Of a DNA stretch of 64,000 bases, positions 1 through 8,534 are shown in pieces. Source of the stretch: Rodentibacter abscessus (GTDB taxonomy: Bacteria; Pseudomonadota; Gammaproteobacteria; Enterobacterales; Pasteurellaceae). The translations under genes were made by a program, and so were the position numbers. Location: the NCBI RefSeq assembly GCF_047160095.1, contig NZ_AP038785.1:620001-684000 (forward strand), given 5' to 3'. Below the pieces are notes generated by a model that did not search any database, had not been told where the DNA came from, and worked only from the letters and a program-made list of their open reading frames with translations. The stretch's first letter is position 1; every line of letters begins with the position of its first letter.

Positions 1-687
1 ATAAAACGCCACGTTTTGGGTTATTTACAAGATTTCTTATTTCCGCCTAAACGTGCGATGACACCGGTTAAAGCGTTATCGGGCGGTGAACGTAACCGTT
101 TGTTATTAGCAAAACTATTATTGAAACCGAATAATTTGCTGATTCTTGATGAACCGACCAATGATTTGGATGTGGAAACGCTCGAATTATTAGAGGAGAT
201 TCTGACGGATTATCAAGGCACATTGCTTATTGTTAGCCACGATCGTCAATTTATCGATAACACGGCAACCGAATGCTATATGTTTGAAGGAAACGGCGTA
301 TTAAATAAATATGTGGGCGGCTTTTTTGATGCAAAACAGCAACAGATGAATTATTTGGCATTAAAAGCGGAGCAAGTACAGAGTAAAAAAGTTGAAGTTA
401 AGCAGGAAAGTGCGGTTAAAAATGCGCCTGTTTCTAAGCCGAAATCGGTAAAGCTCACTTATAATGAACAACGTGAGTTGGAGCAGCTTCCACAATTATT
501 AGAAAAATTAGAGGAAAAATTGACCGCACTTCAAACAGAAGTCGGTGAACCTACATTCTTCCAACAGCCTCATCACGTAACGGAGACAAAATTAAAAGAA
601 CTCGCCGACACGGAAGCGGAGCTGGAAACCGCATTTTTGCGTTGGGAAGAATTGGAAGAAAAGAAAAAGCAGTCAGAAATGAAGTAG
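1..687 (+). CDS. uup: ABC-F ATPase Uup, C-terminal part (5' end outside window)
   Basis: Cytosolic ABC-F ATPase without membrane domains. Uup is tied to ribosome and replication-intermediate functions and to limiting precise transposon excision. The frame is open from base 1, so only the second ATPase domain and tail are present (about 228 of roughly 635 residues). Visible: the signature LSGGERNRLLLAKLLL, the Walker B LILDEPTNDLDVETLELLEE and the H-loop SHDRQF. These are followed by a charged C-terminal helical region rich in E, K and L (roughly the last 75 residues), matching the coiled-coil DNA-binding tail that distinguishes Uup from other ABC-F proteins. It converges with the NSS transporter gene on a shared terminator. 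Confidence 0.9.
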   Translation: MKRHVLGYLQDFLFPPKRAMTPVKALSGGERNRLLLAKLLLKPNNLLILDEPTNDLDVETLELLEEILTDYQGTLLIVSHDRQFIDNTATECYMFEGNGVLNKYVGGFFDAKQQQMNYLALKAEQVQSKKVEVKQESAVKNAPVSKPKSVKLTYNEQRELEQLPQLLEKLEEKLTALQTEVGEPTFFQQPHHVTETKLKELADTEAELETAFLRWEELEEKKKQSEMK

Positions 688-710
688 CGTTAGAGACGTA
701 AATTAAAAAG

Positions 711-737
711 AAACCGATTGTCAGATCGGTTTTTTCT
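711..737. terminator. Bidirectional intrinsic terminator between uup and the NSS gene
   Basis: Stem AAACCGAT (711-718) / ATCGGTTT (725-732) with loop TGTCAG, followed by a T-run on the plus strand and preceded by A residues that give a U-run on the minus strand. It lies between two convergent stop codons. Confidence 0.8.
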
Positions 738-740
738 TGC

Positions 741-2108
741 TTAGAATAAGTTACTGATAAAAATCACTAAAATAATCACCGGCACGACAAATTTTACATA
801 GTTAAACCAAATTTTTATAAAAGTGGAATTCGGTGTTGGAGAAAGTTCTTTTTTTGCCTCATCTTTTAATACGAAACCCACGAAAATTGCACAGCCAAGG
901 GCCGTGAGCATAAAGAGAATGTTGCCGCTGACAAAATCGAAGGTATCAAAAATACTTTTTCCAAAAAAAGTTACCTCTTTCCAGATATTATCTCCCAAGA
1001 TAGAGGGTAAGTTACCCAGTAAGAAAATACCGCCTAAAGTGAAAGCAATGGCTTTACCGCGGCGCATTCTGAGTTTTTCTTGTAATGCGGTAATAATTAC
1101 TTCATAAATGGTAAGCGAAGTTGTAAGCGCGGCGATGAGTAATAAGCCGAAGAAAACAATCGCAAAAAATTTACCTGCCCATAGGTGTGAGAATACGATC
1201 GGTAAACTTTGGAAGACAAGTGTCGGGCCTGCATTGGGTTCAATGCCGAAAGTGAAAAGGGAAGGGAAGATCATAAAACCGCATAATACGGCAATAATCG
1301 TATTCGTGAATCCCGTGATAACGGCGGTGTGAATAAGATTTTCTTCTTTGTTTAAGTAACTGGACAGGGTGATTAACACACCGAAACCAAGGCTTAATGC
1401 GAAGAAGACTTGCCCTAATACAAAAATAAATAATTTAGGCGTAATTTTGCTGAAATCCGGTTTTAAATAGAAGCTGATACCTTCCATTGCACCCGGTAAG
1501 GTTACATTGCGGATCACCATACCGATAAGGAAAATAAAAAGTAAGGGCATTAAATATTTTACCGAACGTTCAATCCCGCCAATAATGCCTTTGGCTAAAA
1601 TAATGTAATTGACGATAACAAATAGCAAGGTATAAGTAGCGATTTCCCAAGGGCTGTTGCCGATATGTAGATCGTAGAAATCTTTGGCGATTTCTTTTGT
1701 GATTGGTGCGGAAATGTCTAATGAACCGCTGATAAGGCTAACGATATAAGAAATTACCCAACCGCCGAGCACCATATAATACGCCATAATGCCGAATGCG
1801 CCGAGCAACCCCATATAACCTAGAATTTTCCAATACTTGGAAATCCCTTTATCCTGTAATCGATCACCAAAGGCATCAATAGAATTAACACGTAAACGGC
1901 GACCAATTACATTTTCTACTAAAATCATCGGAATACCGATGACAATCATAGCAATACAAAACAGTATCACATAAGCACCACCGCCGTTTTCCCCCACAAG
2001 GTAAGGAAATCGCCAAGTGGCACCAAAGCCTACCGTTGCGCCGGCAACTGTCATTACATAAGTTAATCGGCTTGACCAAGTTTGACGTTGTTGTTTATTT
2101 GTTGTCAT
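741..2108 (-). CDS. Sodium-dependent transporter of the NSS/SNF family
   Basis: Inner-membrane secondary transporter of the neurotransmitter:sodium symporter (LeuT-like) family; the substrate is probably an amino acid but cannot be read from sequence. About 455 residues with 11-12 hydrophobic segments. The TM1 Na+/substrate signature GFGATWRFPYLVGENGGGA is clear near residues 27-45. The frame stays open further upstream, but the start at ATG 2108 is chosen because GAGGAAAA lies just before it and the family motif then sits at its usual distance from the N terminus. It is a single gene upstream of the terminator at 711-737. An USS lies just upstream of the start. Confidence 0.85.
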   Translation of the reverse strand: MTTNKQQRQTWSSRLTYVMTVAGATVGFGATWRFPYLVGENGGGAYVILFCIAMIVIGIPMILVENVIGRRLRVNSIDAFGDRLQDKGISKYWKILGYMGLLGAFGIMAYYMVLGGWVISYIVSLISGSLDISAPITKEIAKDFYDLHIGNSPWEIATYTLLFVIVNYIILAKGIIGGIERSVKYLMPLLFIFLIGMVIRNVTLPGAMEGISFYLKPDFSKITPKLFIFVLGQVFFALSLGFGVLITLSSYLNKEENLIHTAVITGFTNTIIAVLCGFMIFPSLFTFGIEPNAGPTLVFQSLPIVFSHLWAGKFFAIVFFGLLLIAALTTSLTIYEVIITALQEKLRMRRGKAIAFTLGGIFLLGNLPSILGDNIWKEVTFFGKSIFDTFDFVSGNILFMLTALGCAIFVGFVLKDEAKKELSPTPNSTFIKIWFNYVKFVVPVIILVIFISNLF

Positions 2109-2183
2109 TTTTTCCTCGTTAAAATAAAAAAGTGCGGTCACAAAATAAAAAGATTGTGAGCGCAAACGAAATGTCCGAAAATT

Positions 2184-2819
2184 TTAATATTCGGTTTTGT
2201 CTTTATATTCACAGAGATCTTCAATAATACACGAACCACAACGTGGTTTACGTGCCACACAGGTGTAGCGACCGTGCAAAATAAGCCAATGATGTACATC
2301 TATTTTAAATTCAGCAGGCACGACTTTAAGCAGTTTTTCTTCTACTTTAACAACATCTTTACCCGGTGCAAAATTTGTGCGGTTACATACGCGGAAAATG
2401 TGGGTATCTACCGCAATAGTGGGGTGACCAAAGGCGGTATTTAATACCACATTTGCGGTTTTTCTTCCTACTCCCGCCAGTGCTTCCAAGGCTTCTCGAT
2501 TTTCAGGTACTTCACCGTTGTGTTTCTCAATGAGATCTCGGCAGGTTTTGATGATATTTTCCGCTTTGCTATTAAAAAGCCCGATTGTTCTGATATAGCT
2601 TTTTAGCCCGTCTAAGCCTAAATCTAAAATAGCTTGCGGTGTGTTGGCGACAGGAAAAAGTTTTTCCGTTGCTTTATTGACCCCTTTATCGGTGGCTTGC
2701 GCCGATAAAATCACTGCGATTAACAATTCGAAAGGCGAATTATACTGTAATTCTGTGGTGGGGTGGGGATTTTGATCCCGTAATCGGGTTAATATTTCAA
2801 TTCTTTTCTTTTGATTCAT
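2184..2819 (-). CDS. nth: Endonuclease III
   Basis: Bifunctional DNA glycosylase/AP lyase of base excision repair that removes oxidised pyrimidines. 211 residues, the usual length. The helix-hairpin-helix LEALAGVGRKTANVV carries catalytic Lys120, and VDTH supplies Asp138. The C-terminal [4Fe-4S] cluster ligands are C187, C194, C197 and C203 with the canonical 6-2-5 spacing. It is the last gene of the rnf cluster, 35 bp after rnfE, the same arrangement as rsx-nth in Enterobacteria, so co-transcription is likely. Confidence 0.97.
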   Translation of the reverse strand: MNQKKRIEILTRLRDQNPHPTTELQYNSPFELLIAVILSAQATDKGVNKATEKLFPVANTPQAILDLGLDGLKSYIRTIGLFNSKAENIIKTCRDLIEKHNGEVPENREALEALAGVGRKTANVVLNTAFGHPTIAVDTHIFRVCNRTNFAPGKDVVKVEEKLLKVVPAEFKIDVHHWLILHGRYTCVARKPRCGSCIIEDLCEYKDKTEY

Positions 2820-2854
2820 AAATCTTAATGAGGCTTAACAAGTTAAATGGTGCT

Positions 2855-3583
2855 TTAACGGTTAGTTTTTAATTTTTGTTGATGATTGTCAATTTTGTTT
2901 TTTAGGGCAAGTAATAATCCCAAACCAATAAACGCCCCCGGTGGCAAGATAAAAAGTAAGAAACTGCTATCGGTGTGGTAAATATGAAGCGAGAGAAATT
3001 TTGCGTGTTCACCAAAAAGGTTTTCAATACCTTCAAATAATGTGCCTTGTCCGATAATTTCTCGTAGCGCACCAAGTACGGTAAGGCTTAGTGCCATGCC
3101 GAATCCCATAGAAAAACCGTCCCAAGCGGAATGTAAGAGGTTATTTTTAGAGGCAAAAGCCTCCGCACGGCCGATTACAATGCAGTTTGTTACGATGAGC
3201 GGTATGAAAATGCCGAGAGATTGGTAGAGCGTGTAAGTATAAGCATTCATTAATAATTGCACCACGGTAACGGTGGTCGCAATAATCATTACATAAATCG
3301 GAATGCGGATTTCGTGTGGGATTTGTTTACGAAATAGTGAAATTACCGTGTTAGTACAGGTTAAAACCAACATTGTGGCAAGCCCTAATCCTAGGGCGTT
3401 GGTTGCCGTAGCGGAAACCGCCAGTAGAGGACAAAGCCCGAGCAATTGCACGATTGCCGGGTTATTCTTCCACGTTCCTTGTGTGAAAATCTCTTTCAAT
3501 AAAGATTTTTCTGCCTGATTTTCAAGCGTACTTTGAGGCAGTGTTTCCTCAAGTGCGGTCGTTTTTTCCGTTAAATTTTCCAT
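2855..3583 (-). CDS. rnfE: Rnf/Rsx electron transport complex subunit E
   Basis: Integral membrane subunit of the Rnf (Rsx) complex, which couples electron transfer between ferredoxin and NAD to ion movement; in enterics the Rsx version keeps SoxR reduced. 242 residues with about six hydrophobic segments. Motifs shared with RnfA: LLGLCPLLAVSATATNALGLGLAT near residues 48-70 and LREIIGQGTLF with PPGAFIGLGLLLA near the C terminus. It starts one base after the rnfG stop and is followed by nth. An USS lies near the N-terminal codons. Confidence 0.95.
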   Translation of the reverse strand: MENLTEKTTALEETLPQSTLENQAEKSLLKEIFTQGTWKNNPAIVQLLGLCPLLAVSATATNALGLGLATMLVLTCTNTVISLFRKQIPHEIRIPIYVMIIATTVTVVQLLMNAYTYTLYQSLGIFIPLIVTNCIVIGRAEAFASKNNLLHSAWDGFSMGFGMALSLTVLGALREIIGQGTLFEGIENLFGEHAKFLSLHIYHTDSSFLLFILPPGAFIGLGLLLALKNKIDNHQQKLKTNR

Positions 3584-3584
3584 A

Positions 3585-4211
3585 TTATTTTTCCCTCGCG
3601 GCGGCGAGTTGTTGTAGTAGTGATTGGTTGTTTAGCATAACGAAGGCGGAACGCTTAATCTGATTTACAATAGCGCGTGGTGTAATGGTCGCACCGGAGA
3701 ATTGATCGAATTTACCGCCGTCTTTTTTTACCGCCCAATCAGTTAAATTCGTTTCATTAATGGGTTGATGATTGAAACTTAAAATCCAGTTAGAAATGCG
3801 TAACTCGATCTTGTCCCCTAACCCCGGGGTTTCGTGATGTTCAATAACCCGAACGCCCAATACTTCCCCGGCCGGAGAAAGCCCTATTAATAGCCGAATA
3901 TTGCCTGAATAGCCGTCGGGTGCGGTGGTTTCATAGGCATAAGCCGAGACTTGATTTTCTTTTTTGGCAAAATAAACCTTTTGAATTCCGTTCAGACTTT
4001 CAGCCTTCGGAATGACCGCACTTTCCACTAAATTATTATCAAAATAGCTTTGCGGTATCACTTGCAATAATAATTCTCTCTGCTGTGCTGCCATGGCTTC
4101 ATCGATTTTTCCTTTGGTAAGAAAGAAAATACCGGCAGAAATTGCGGTACAGAGCAGAGCAACCAAGCCTAAAAGTGCACCATAGCCGGAGCTTATCTTA
4201 AATGTTCCCAT
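3585..4211 (-). CDS. rnfG: Rnf/Rsx electron transport complex subunit G
   Basis: Periplasm-facing flavoprotein subunit of the Rnf complex. 208 residues: one N-terminal membrane anchor (about residues 10-32) and an FMN-binding domain. The covalent FMN attachment motif is visible as FSGATITPRA, with the Thr as expected acceptor, and the preceding GLGDKIE stretch is typical. The gene overlaps the end of rnfD by 14 bases and abuts rnfE, indicating translational coupling. Confidence 0.95.
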   Translation of the reverse strand: MGTFKISSGYGALLGLVALLCTAISAGIFFLTKGKIDEAMAAQQRELLLQVIPQSYFDNNLVESAVIPKAESLNGIQKVYFAKKENQVSAYAYETTAPDGYSGNIRLLIGLSPAGEVLGVRVIEHHETPGLGDKIELRISNWILSFNHQPINETNLTDWAVKKDGGKFDQFSGATITPRAIVNQIKRSAFVMLNNQSLLQQLAAAREK

Positions 4212-5286
4212 TATTTTTTCCTTTTAAGTGATAACCTGCCACTCGTGGTCGTGTGTAATGATCGATAAGCGGCACGCAAATATTACTTAACAAAATGGCA
4301 AACGCAACACCGTCCGGGTAGTTTCCGTGATAACGAATAAGATAGACAAGAAGACCAACGAGCGCACCAAATACGATTTTCCCACGTGGCGTAATTGAAG
4401 CGGTAACAGGATCAGTGGCAATAAAAAATGCACCGAACATCATTGCGCCGCTTAGCATCTGACTGATAGCACTTAAATGCGTGTTGCCGGTAAGGGCTGT
4501 AATCGTGGCTAAACTGAAAAAAGTCACTAACATCGCTATCGGAATTTGCCAATGAATGGTGCGTTTTAAAATTAAGAAAATGCCTCCAACCAGAAATGCG
4601 ACATTCACTTGCCACCAACCTTGTGCAAAATCAGTACCATTTCCCATAAAAATCGGCATTTTAATGAGTTGGTAGAAATCGTCTAATTCTTTGTGGTTTG
4701 AATAAAAGATCTTTGCACTATCTAATGGCGTGGCCTGCGTAATTCCGTCAATGCTGTGAGTGAGTTGTGATAGGCTAAAACCATCGGTAGTTAAGCCTGA
4801 AAAAATCAATGAAACCGAATCGGAAAATGTCGGTGGTTCCTGCAATAAATTAATCGGCGGTATCCAACTTGTCATTTGTAGAGGAAAGGAAATAAGTAAT
4901 ATCACATAGCCGATCATCGCAGGATTAAACGGGTTTTGCCCTAAACCGCCATAAATATGTTTGCCAAGCAATACTGCGCAAAGCGTACCGATAATAATAA
5001 TCCAATAAGGAGCGTAAGGCGGGATAGCCATTGCTAAAATTAAGGCGGTTAAGATTACGCTAAAATCGGCAAGATAGGAAAATGGTTTTCTTCCTCGTAA
5101 CTTTATCGCCGTAAATTCAGCAAGCACTGCGATAGAAATTGCCAGTGTGATTTGAATTAATACACCTAAACCAAAATAATAAATTTGCGTAAATAAAGCG
5201 GGTATCATGGCTAAGATAACCCAAAGCATAATACGTGCCGTTAATTTCCCTGAATGTGTGTGAGGGGAGCTGACCATTTTAAACAT
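4198..5286 (-). CDS. rnfD: Rnf/Rsx electron transport complex subunit D
   Basis: Integral membrane flavoprotein subunit, related to NqrB. 362 residues, about 9-10 hydrophobic segments. The flavinylation motif is seen as DGITQATPLDSA (Thr as FMN acceptor), and the FIATDPVTASITPRGK stretch near residue 295 is diagnostic. The start at 5286 is preceded by AGGA. Unlike the tightly packed rest of the operon, it lies 213 bp from the annotated rnfC stop, because an inverted-repeat element sits in between (see 5372-5508). Confidence 0.95.
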   Translation of the reverse strand: MFKMVSSPHTHSGKLTARIMLWVILAMIPALFTQIYYFGLGVLIQITLAISIAVLAEFTAIKLRGRKPFSYLADFSVILTALILAMAIPPYAPYWIIIIGTLCAVLLGKHIYGGLGQNPFNPAMIGYVILLISFPLQMTSWIPPINLLQEPPTFSDSVSLIFSGLTTDGFSLSQLTHSIDGITQATPLDSAKIFYSNHKELDDFYQLIKMPIFMGNGTDFAQGWWQVNVAFLVGGIFLILKRTIHWQIPIAMLVTFFSLATITALTGNTHLSAISQMLSGAMMFGAFFIATDPVTASITPRGKIVFGALVGLLVYLIRYHGNYPDGVAFAILLSNICVPLIDHYTRPRVAGYHLKGKNNGNI

Positions 5287-5289
5287 TAT

Positions 5290-5372
5290 TTATTCCTGAG
5301 ATTTTTCCAATTCTTGTTGAGTCTGTACGATCTTTTTTGCTTTGCTTGCGTAATAGCGGTTGAATTTCCATC
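5290..5372 (-). pseudogene. Probable detached 3' end of rnfC
   Basis: Read on the minus strand, this stretch ends in-frame with KAKKIVQTQQELEKSQE and a TAA six bases before the rnfD start, the spacing expected for consecutive rnf genes. The A/K-rich KAKK composition resembles the rnfC C-terminal repeats (ARAKAKKLAQ). I infer that it is the ancestral rnfC terminus, cut off by insertion of the adjacent repeat element. The alternative is that it is simply non-coding spacer; the homology rests on composition and position only. Confidence 0.4.
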
Positions 5373-5508
5373 TTTATGTAAAAAAGTTTTATATCCAATT
5401 TTCATTGGTGGGGCGTTGAGCAAAGCGTAACGCACCATTTCATCTATTGATGCGTTACGGCTTCGCCTAACGGCATCCTACAATGGTTTGGGCAACTGCT
5501 ACATAATA
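5372..5508. repeat. Inverted-repeat element, copy A (in rnfC 3' end)
   Basis: Member of the element family described at 35071-35185. The right end reads GGGCAACTGCTACATAATA, the inverse of the family terminus. The core hairpin GTTACGGCTTCGCCTAAC lies at 5454-5471. The left end is degraded: only TTTATGTA then AAAAAGTTTTATATCC remain of the terminus, with the inner TTGCACA lost. The rnfC stop codon (5499-5501) lies inside the right terminus. Confidence 0.75.
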
Positions 5509-7856
5509 CAGGAATTTTCTTCTGTTTTTTCGACCGCACTTTCGGTTTTCGTCTCGCTATTGCTGTTTGCTTGAGCAAGTTTTTTCGCTTTAGCCCGAGC
5601 AATGGCGGCTGCTACGGCGGCTTTTTTCGGATCAAGTGCGGTTAAATTTTCTTCTGTTTTTTTGACCGCACTTTCGTTTTTCGTCTCGCCGTTGCTGTTT
5701 GCTTGAGCGAGTTTTTTCGCTTTAGCCCGAGCAATGGCGGCTGCGACAGCGGCTTTTTTCAGATCAAGTGCGGTTAAATTTTCTTCTGTTTTTTCGACCG
5801 CACTTTCGTTTTTCGTCTCGCTGTTGCTGTTTGCCTGAGCAAGTTTTTTCGCTTTAGCCCGAGCAATGGCGGCTGCAACGGCGGCTTTTTTCGGATCAAG
5901 TGCGGTTAAATTTTCTTCTGTTTTTTTGACCGCACTTTCGTTTTTCGTCTCGCCGTTGCTGTTTGCTTGAGCGAGTTTTTTCGCTTTAGCCCGAGCAATG
6001 GTGGCTGCAACAGCGGCTTTTTTCGGATCAAGTGCGGTTAAATTTTCTTCCGTTTTTTCGACCGCACTTTCGGTGTTTGTCTCGCTACTGTTGTTTGCCT
6101 GAGCAAGTTTTTTCGCCTTAGCCCGTGCAATGGCGGCTGCGACTGTGGCTTTTTTTGTGTCGGTAGTTGGGTTTTCCGGTGCCGTATTTTCTTCCGTTAT
6201 CGTTTCCACTTGCTGACGTGCCAGCCGGCGGGCTTTACGCAATGCCATGATATCCGTATTATCCGGTTGAATTTCGCCTTTTTCCGAAGTAACGGTTTTA
6301 ATTTGTATTGTTTCGGTAGCTTCAGATTTTTTTGCTTTCAAACGTTCTAATGCGGCTTTTACCGGATCTTCTCCTTTGGTTTTAACAAGCTCCTCTCGGC
6401 GTGCTTCAGCTGCACGTTGGGTGCGGGCTTTACGTTCTTGCTCTTCACGCTCCATACGTGCTTGTTTCGCTTCAAAACGAATTTTGGCTTCATCTGCTTT
6501 TTTCTGTTTTTCTTTGATTTGCCAAATTTTTGCTTTTTCTTGGCGGAAATATTGAATCAATGGAATGTGGCTCGGGCAAACATAGGCACAAACGCCGCAT
6601 TCGATACAATCTTTCAGCGCGTATTCTTCCGATTTTTTGTGATCTTCACTACGGGCAAACCAATAAAGTTGCTGAGGCATAAGATTAACGGGACAAGCGT
6701 CAGAACAGGCGGAACACCGAATGCAGGCTTGCTCCTGTTGAGGCTCGGCATATTCAAAATGATCCGGCGCAAGGAGGCAGTTTACGATTTTAGTTACCGG
6801 TGCATTAAGATTTGGTAATTCCAATCCCATCATAGGGCCGCCGACAAAGACGGGAAAACGTTCATCAAATCGATAACCTACGTGGGTGAGTGCGTGATAA
6901 ATCGGTGTACCGAATCGCACCCAATAATTCCCTTTTTTTTGGATTTTATCACCTGTAAGCGTTATTGCACGCTCAATTAGGACTTCGTCATCCATAACGG
7001 CACGTTTGATTGCAAAGACCGTTCCTACATTCTGCATTAGTACCCCAATGCTGGATGAACGTTCACCACTTGGTACTTCCATACCCGTGAGTAAATAGAT
7101 CAATTGTTTTGCCGCACCGGAGGGATATTTTGTCGGAATAATGCGTACATCAATATCATTTGCACCTTGTAGGGCGTGTTTGATGGCTTTAATTGCTTCC
7201 GGTTTATTGTCTTCAATGGCGATAACTACTTTTTCCGGGCGCAAAATATAGCGCAAAATACGTACACCTTCGATAATTTCATCGCTATGTTCTTGCATAA
7301 GGCGATCATCACAGGTGATGTAAGGTTCACATTCTGCGCCATTAATGATTAATAATTTAATTTTTTTATCTGCCGATTGGATCTTCGCTGCGGTAGGGAA
7401 AACCGCTCCCCCCAGTCCGGCTACGCCGGCTTGGTAGATTTTTTCGATTAGTTGTTCCGGTGTTAGACGTAGAAAATCATCAACCGGATGACGTTCAACC
7501 GATTGATCCAATCCGTCTGCCAATAAATGAATTGTCGGTTCATCTAAGCCTGAAGGGTGGGCTGCAACATAAGGCGCGATAGATTTAATGATTCCGGATG
7601 TTGGAGCATGAATAGGCAGCATACGCAAGCCATCGCCTTGCGTTAGGGGTTGACCTTTTAAAACATAATCACCGACTTTCACCAGCAGATTGCCCGCTTG
7701 CCCGGCATGCTGCTTCAGTGGAACGTAGAAATCCGTACTTAAAGGAATTGTTCTTAGCGGTTGGTGGCTTGACTGAGCTTTCATATCCGGTGGGTGAATG
7801 CCACCTTTGAAATCCCATAATTTGCCGGAATTAAAACGAGATAAAACGTCCGTCAT
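5499..7856 (-). CDS. rnfC: Rnf/Rsx electron transport complex subunit C, with expanded repeat tail
   Basis: Peripheral NADH/FMN and Fe-S subunit of the Rnf complex. 785 residues. The N-terminal half (about 1-440) is the SLBB/NADH-dehydrogenase-like region. Two [4Fe-4S] motifs follow: CIRCSACSDACP and CIECGVCAYVCP, around residues 375-425. Then comes a charged coiled-coil segment (KEKQKKADEAKIRFEAKQAR) and, from about residue 565, five tandem 44-residue A/K-rich repeats of type KKAAVAAAIARAKAKKLAQ. The last residues, SCIM and stop, are encoded by an inserted repeat element rather than by rnfC-like sequence. It starts one base before the rnfB stop region. Confidence 0.95.
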   Translation of the reverse strand: MTDVLSRFNSGKLWDFKGGIHPPDMKAQSSHQPLRTIPLSTDFYVPLKQHAGQAGNLLVKVGDYVLKGQPLTQGDGLRMLPIHAPTSGIIKSIAPYVAAHPSGLDEPTIHLLADGLDQSVERHPVDDFLRLTPEQLIEKIYQAGVAGLGGAVFPTAAKIQSADKKIKLLIINGAECEPYITCDDRLMQEHSDEIIEGVRILRYILRPEKVVIAIEDNKPEAIKAIKHALQGANDIDVRIIPTKYPSGAAKQLIYLLTGMEVPSGERSSSIGVLMQNVGTVFAIKRAVMDDEVLIERAITLTGDKIQKKGNYWVRFGTPIYHALTHVGYRFDERFPVFVGGPMMGLELPNLNAPVTKIVNCLLAPDHFEYAEPQQEQACIRCSACSDACPVNLMPQQLYWFARSEDHKKSEEYALKDCIECGVCAYVCPSHIPLIQYFRQEKAKIWQIKEKQKKADEAKIRFEAKQARMEREEQERKARTQRAAEARREELVKTKGEDPVKAALERLKAKKSEATETIQIKTVTSEKGEIQPDNTDIMALRKARRLARQQVETITEENTAPENPTTDTKKATVAAAIARAKAKKLAQANNSSETNTESAVEKTEENLTALDPKKAAVAATIARAKAKKLAQANSNGETKNESAVKKTEENLTALDPKKAAVAAAIARAKAKKLAQANSNSETKNESAVEKTEENLTALDLKKAAVAAAIARAKAKKLAQANSNGETKNESAVKKTEENLTALDPKKAAVAAAIARAKAKKLAQANSNSETKTESAVEKTEENSCIM
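5509..6165 (-). repeat. Five tandem 132-bp coding repeats in rnfC carrying nine USS
   Basis: A 44-codon unit is repeated five times with few substitutions (Asn/Ser/Gly and Lys/Glu swaps, one Pro to Leu). USS cores in forward orientation lie at 5634, 5766, 5898 and 6030; reverse-orientation cores lie at 5533, 5665, 5797, 5929 and 6061. Every interval within a series is exactly 132 bp. Near identity points to recent duplication, and the array is likely to vary in copy number between strains. Confidence 0.95.
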
Positions 7857-8438
7857 TTATTCCCCCACAACTAATTTTTTATCAGTATCGCTGATGTTTA
7901 CCACCGGAATGACTAACTTGGCATCAAATTTCCAATCCCAACTGTCAATATTTTTTTTCACGGGAATCATTGAAATACAATCCGTAGGGCAGGGGGCAAC
8001 GCAAAGTTCGCAGCCGGTGCAGAGATCCGGTATGATGGTATGCATTGCTTTGTTTGTGCCGATAATGGCATCTACCGGACAGGCTTGGATACATTTAGTG
8101 CAGCCGATACACATATTTTCATCAATAAATGCCACCATTTCGATGGGTTCTTCTACCCCCTCCATCGTAGGGACATCCACCCCCAAAATTTCTGCAATTT
8201 TTACAACGGTAGGTTGACCGCCGGGAATACATTTTGTGATTTCATCACCATTGGCAATCGCTTCCGCATAAGGTTTACAACCGGGATAACCGCATTGCCC
8301 GCATTGGCTTTGAGGTAGTACGGCATCGATTTTTTCTACAATGGGATCTGCCTCGACCTTTAATTTTAGGGAAGCAAAGCCCAAAATCGCACCGAAGATT
8401 AAGGCGAGTAAGGTGATTACAACGAGTAAAACGGTCAT
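7857..8438 (-). CDS. rnfB: Rnf/Rsx electron transport complex subunit B
   Basis: Membrane-anchored ferredoxin-like subunit that passes electrons within the Rnf complex. 193 residues. An N-terminal anchor (about 3-25) is followed by the Fe-S motif SQCGQCGYPGCKPYAEA and two 4Fe-4S ferredoxin motifs, CIGCTKCIQACPVDAI and CTGCELCVAPCPTDCI. Directly follows a 27-codon membrane ORF whose stop overlaps this ATG by one base. Confidence 0.97.
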   Translation of the reverse strand: MTVLLVVITLLALIFGAILGFASLKLKVEADPIVEKIDAVLPQSQCGQCGYPGCKPYAEAIANGDEITKCIPGGQPTVVKIAEILGVDVPTMEGVEEPIEMVAFIDENMCIGCTKCIQACPVDAIIGTNKAMHTIIPDLCTGCELCVAPCPTDCISMIPVKKNIDSWDWKFDAKLVIPVVNISDTDKKLVVGE

Positions 8439-8521
8439 TATTTCTTTGTTTTTCCGGAAAATTTTTGATAAAGCCCGATAAATAAAATCAGTACGGTGAT
8501 AGCCATTAAAAGATAAATCAT
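8438..8521 (-). CDS. Candidate 27-residue single-pass membrane protein between rnfA and rnfB
   Basis: An ATG at 8521 opens a 27-codon frame whose TAA shares a base with the rnfB start (TAATG), the overlap typical of coupled genes. The product begins MIYLLMAITVLILFIGLY and ends with the basic tail QKFSGKTKK: one transmembrane segment with a cationic cytosolic end, like other small membrane-complex accessory proteins. The ribosome binding site is weak (GATGACTTT before ATG). I do not recognise a named family. It fills almost the whole 96-bp gap between rnfA and rnfB. It could be a chance frame. Confidence 0.5.
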   Translation of the reverse strand: MIYLLMAITVLILFIGLYQKFSGKTKK

Positions 8522-8534
8522 AAAGTCATCAATA

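Noticed and set aside
5509..6165. Regular repeats resembling a CRISPR array
   Set aside because: The 132-bp units are wholly coding in rnfC, with no short repeat/unique spacer pattern and no cas genes.
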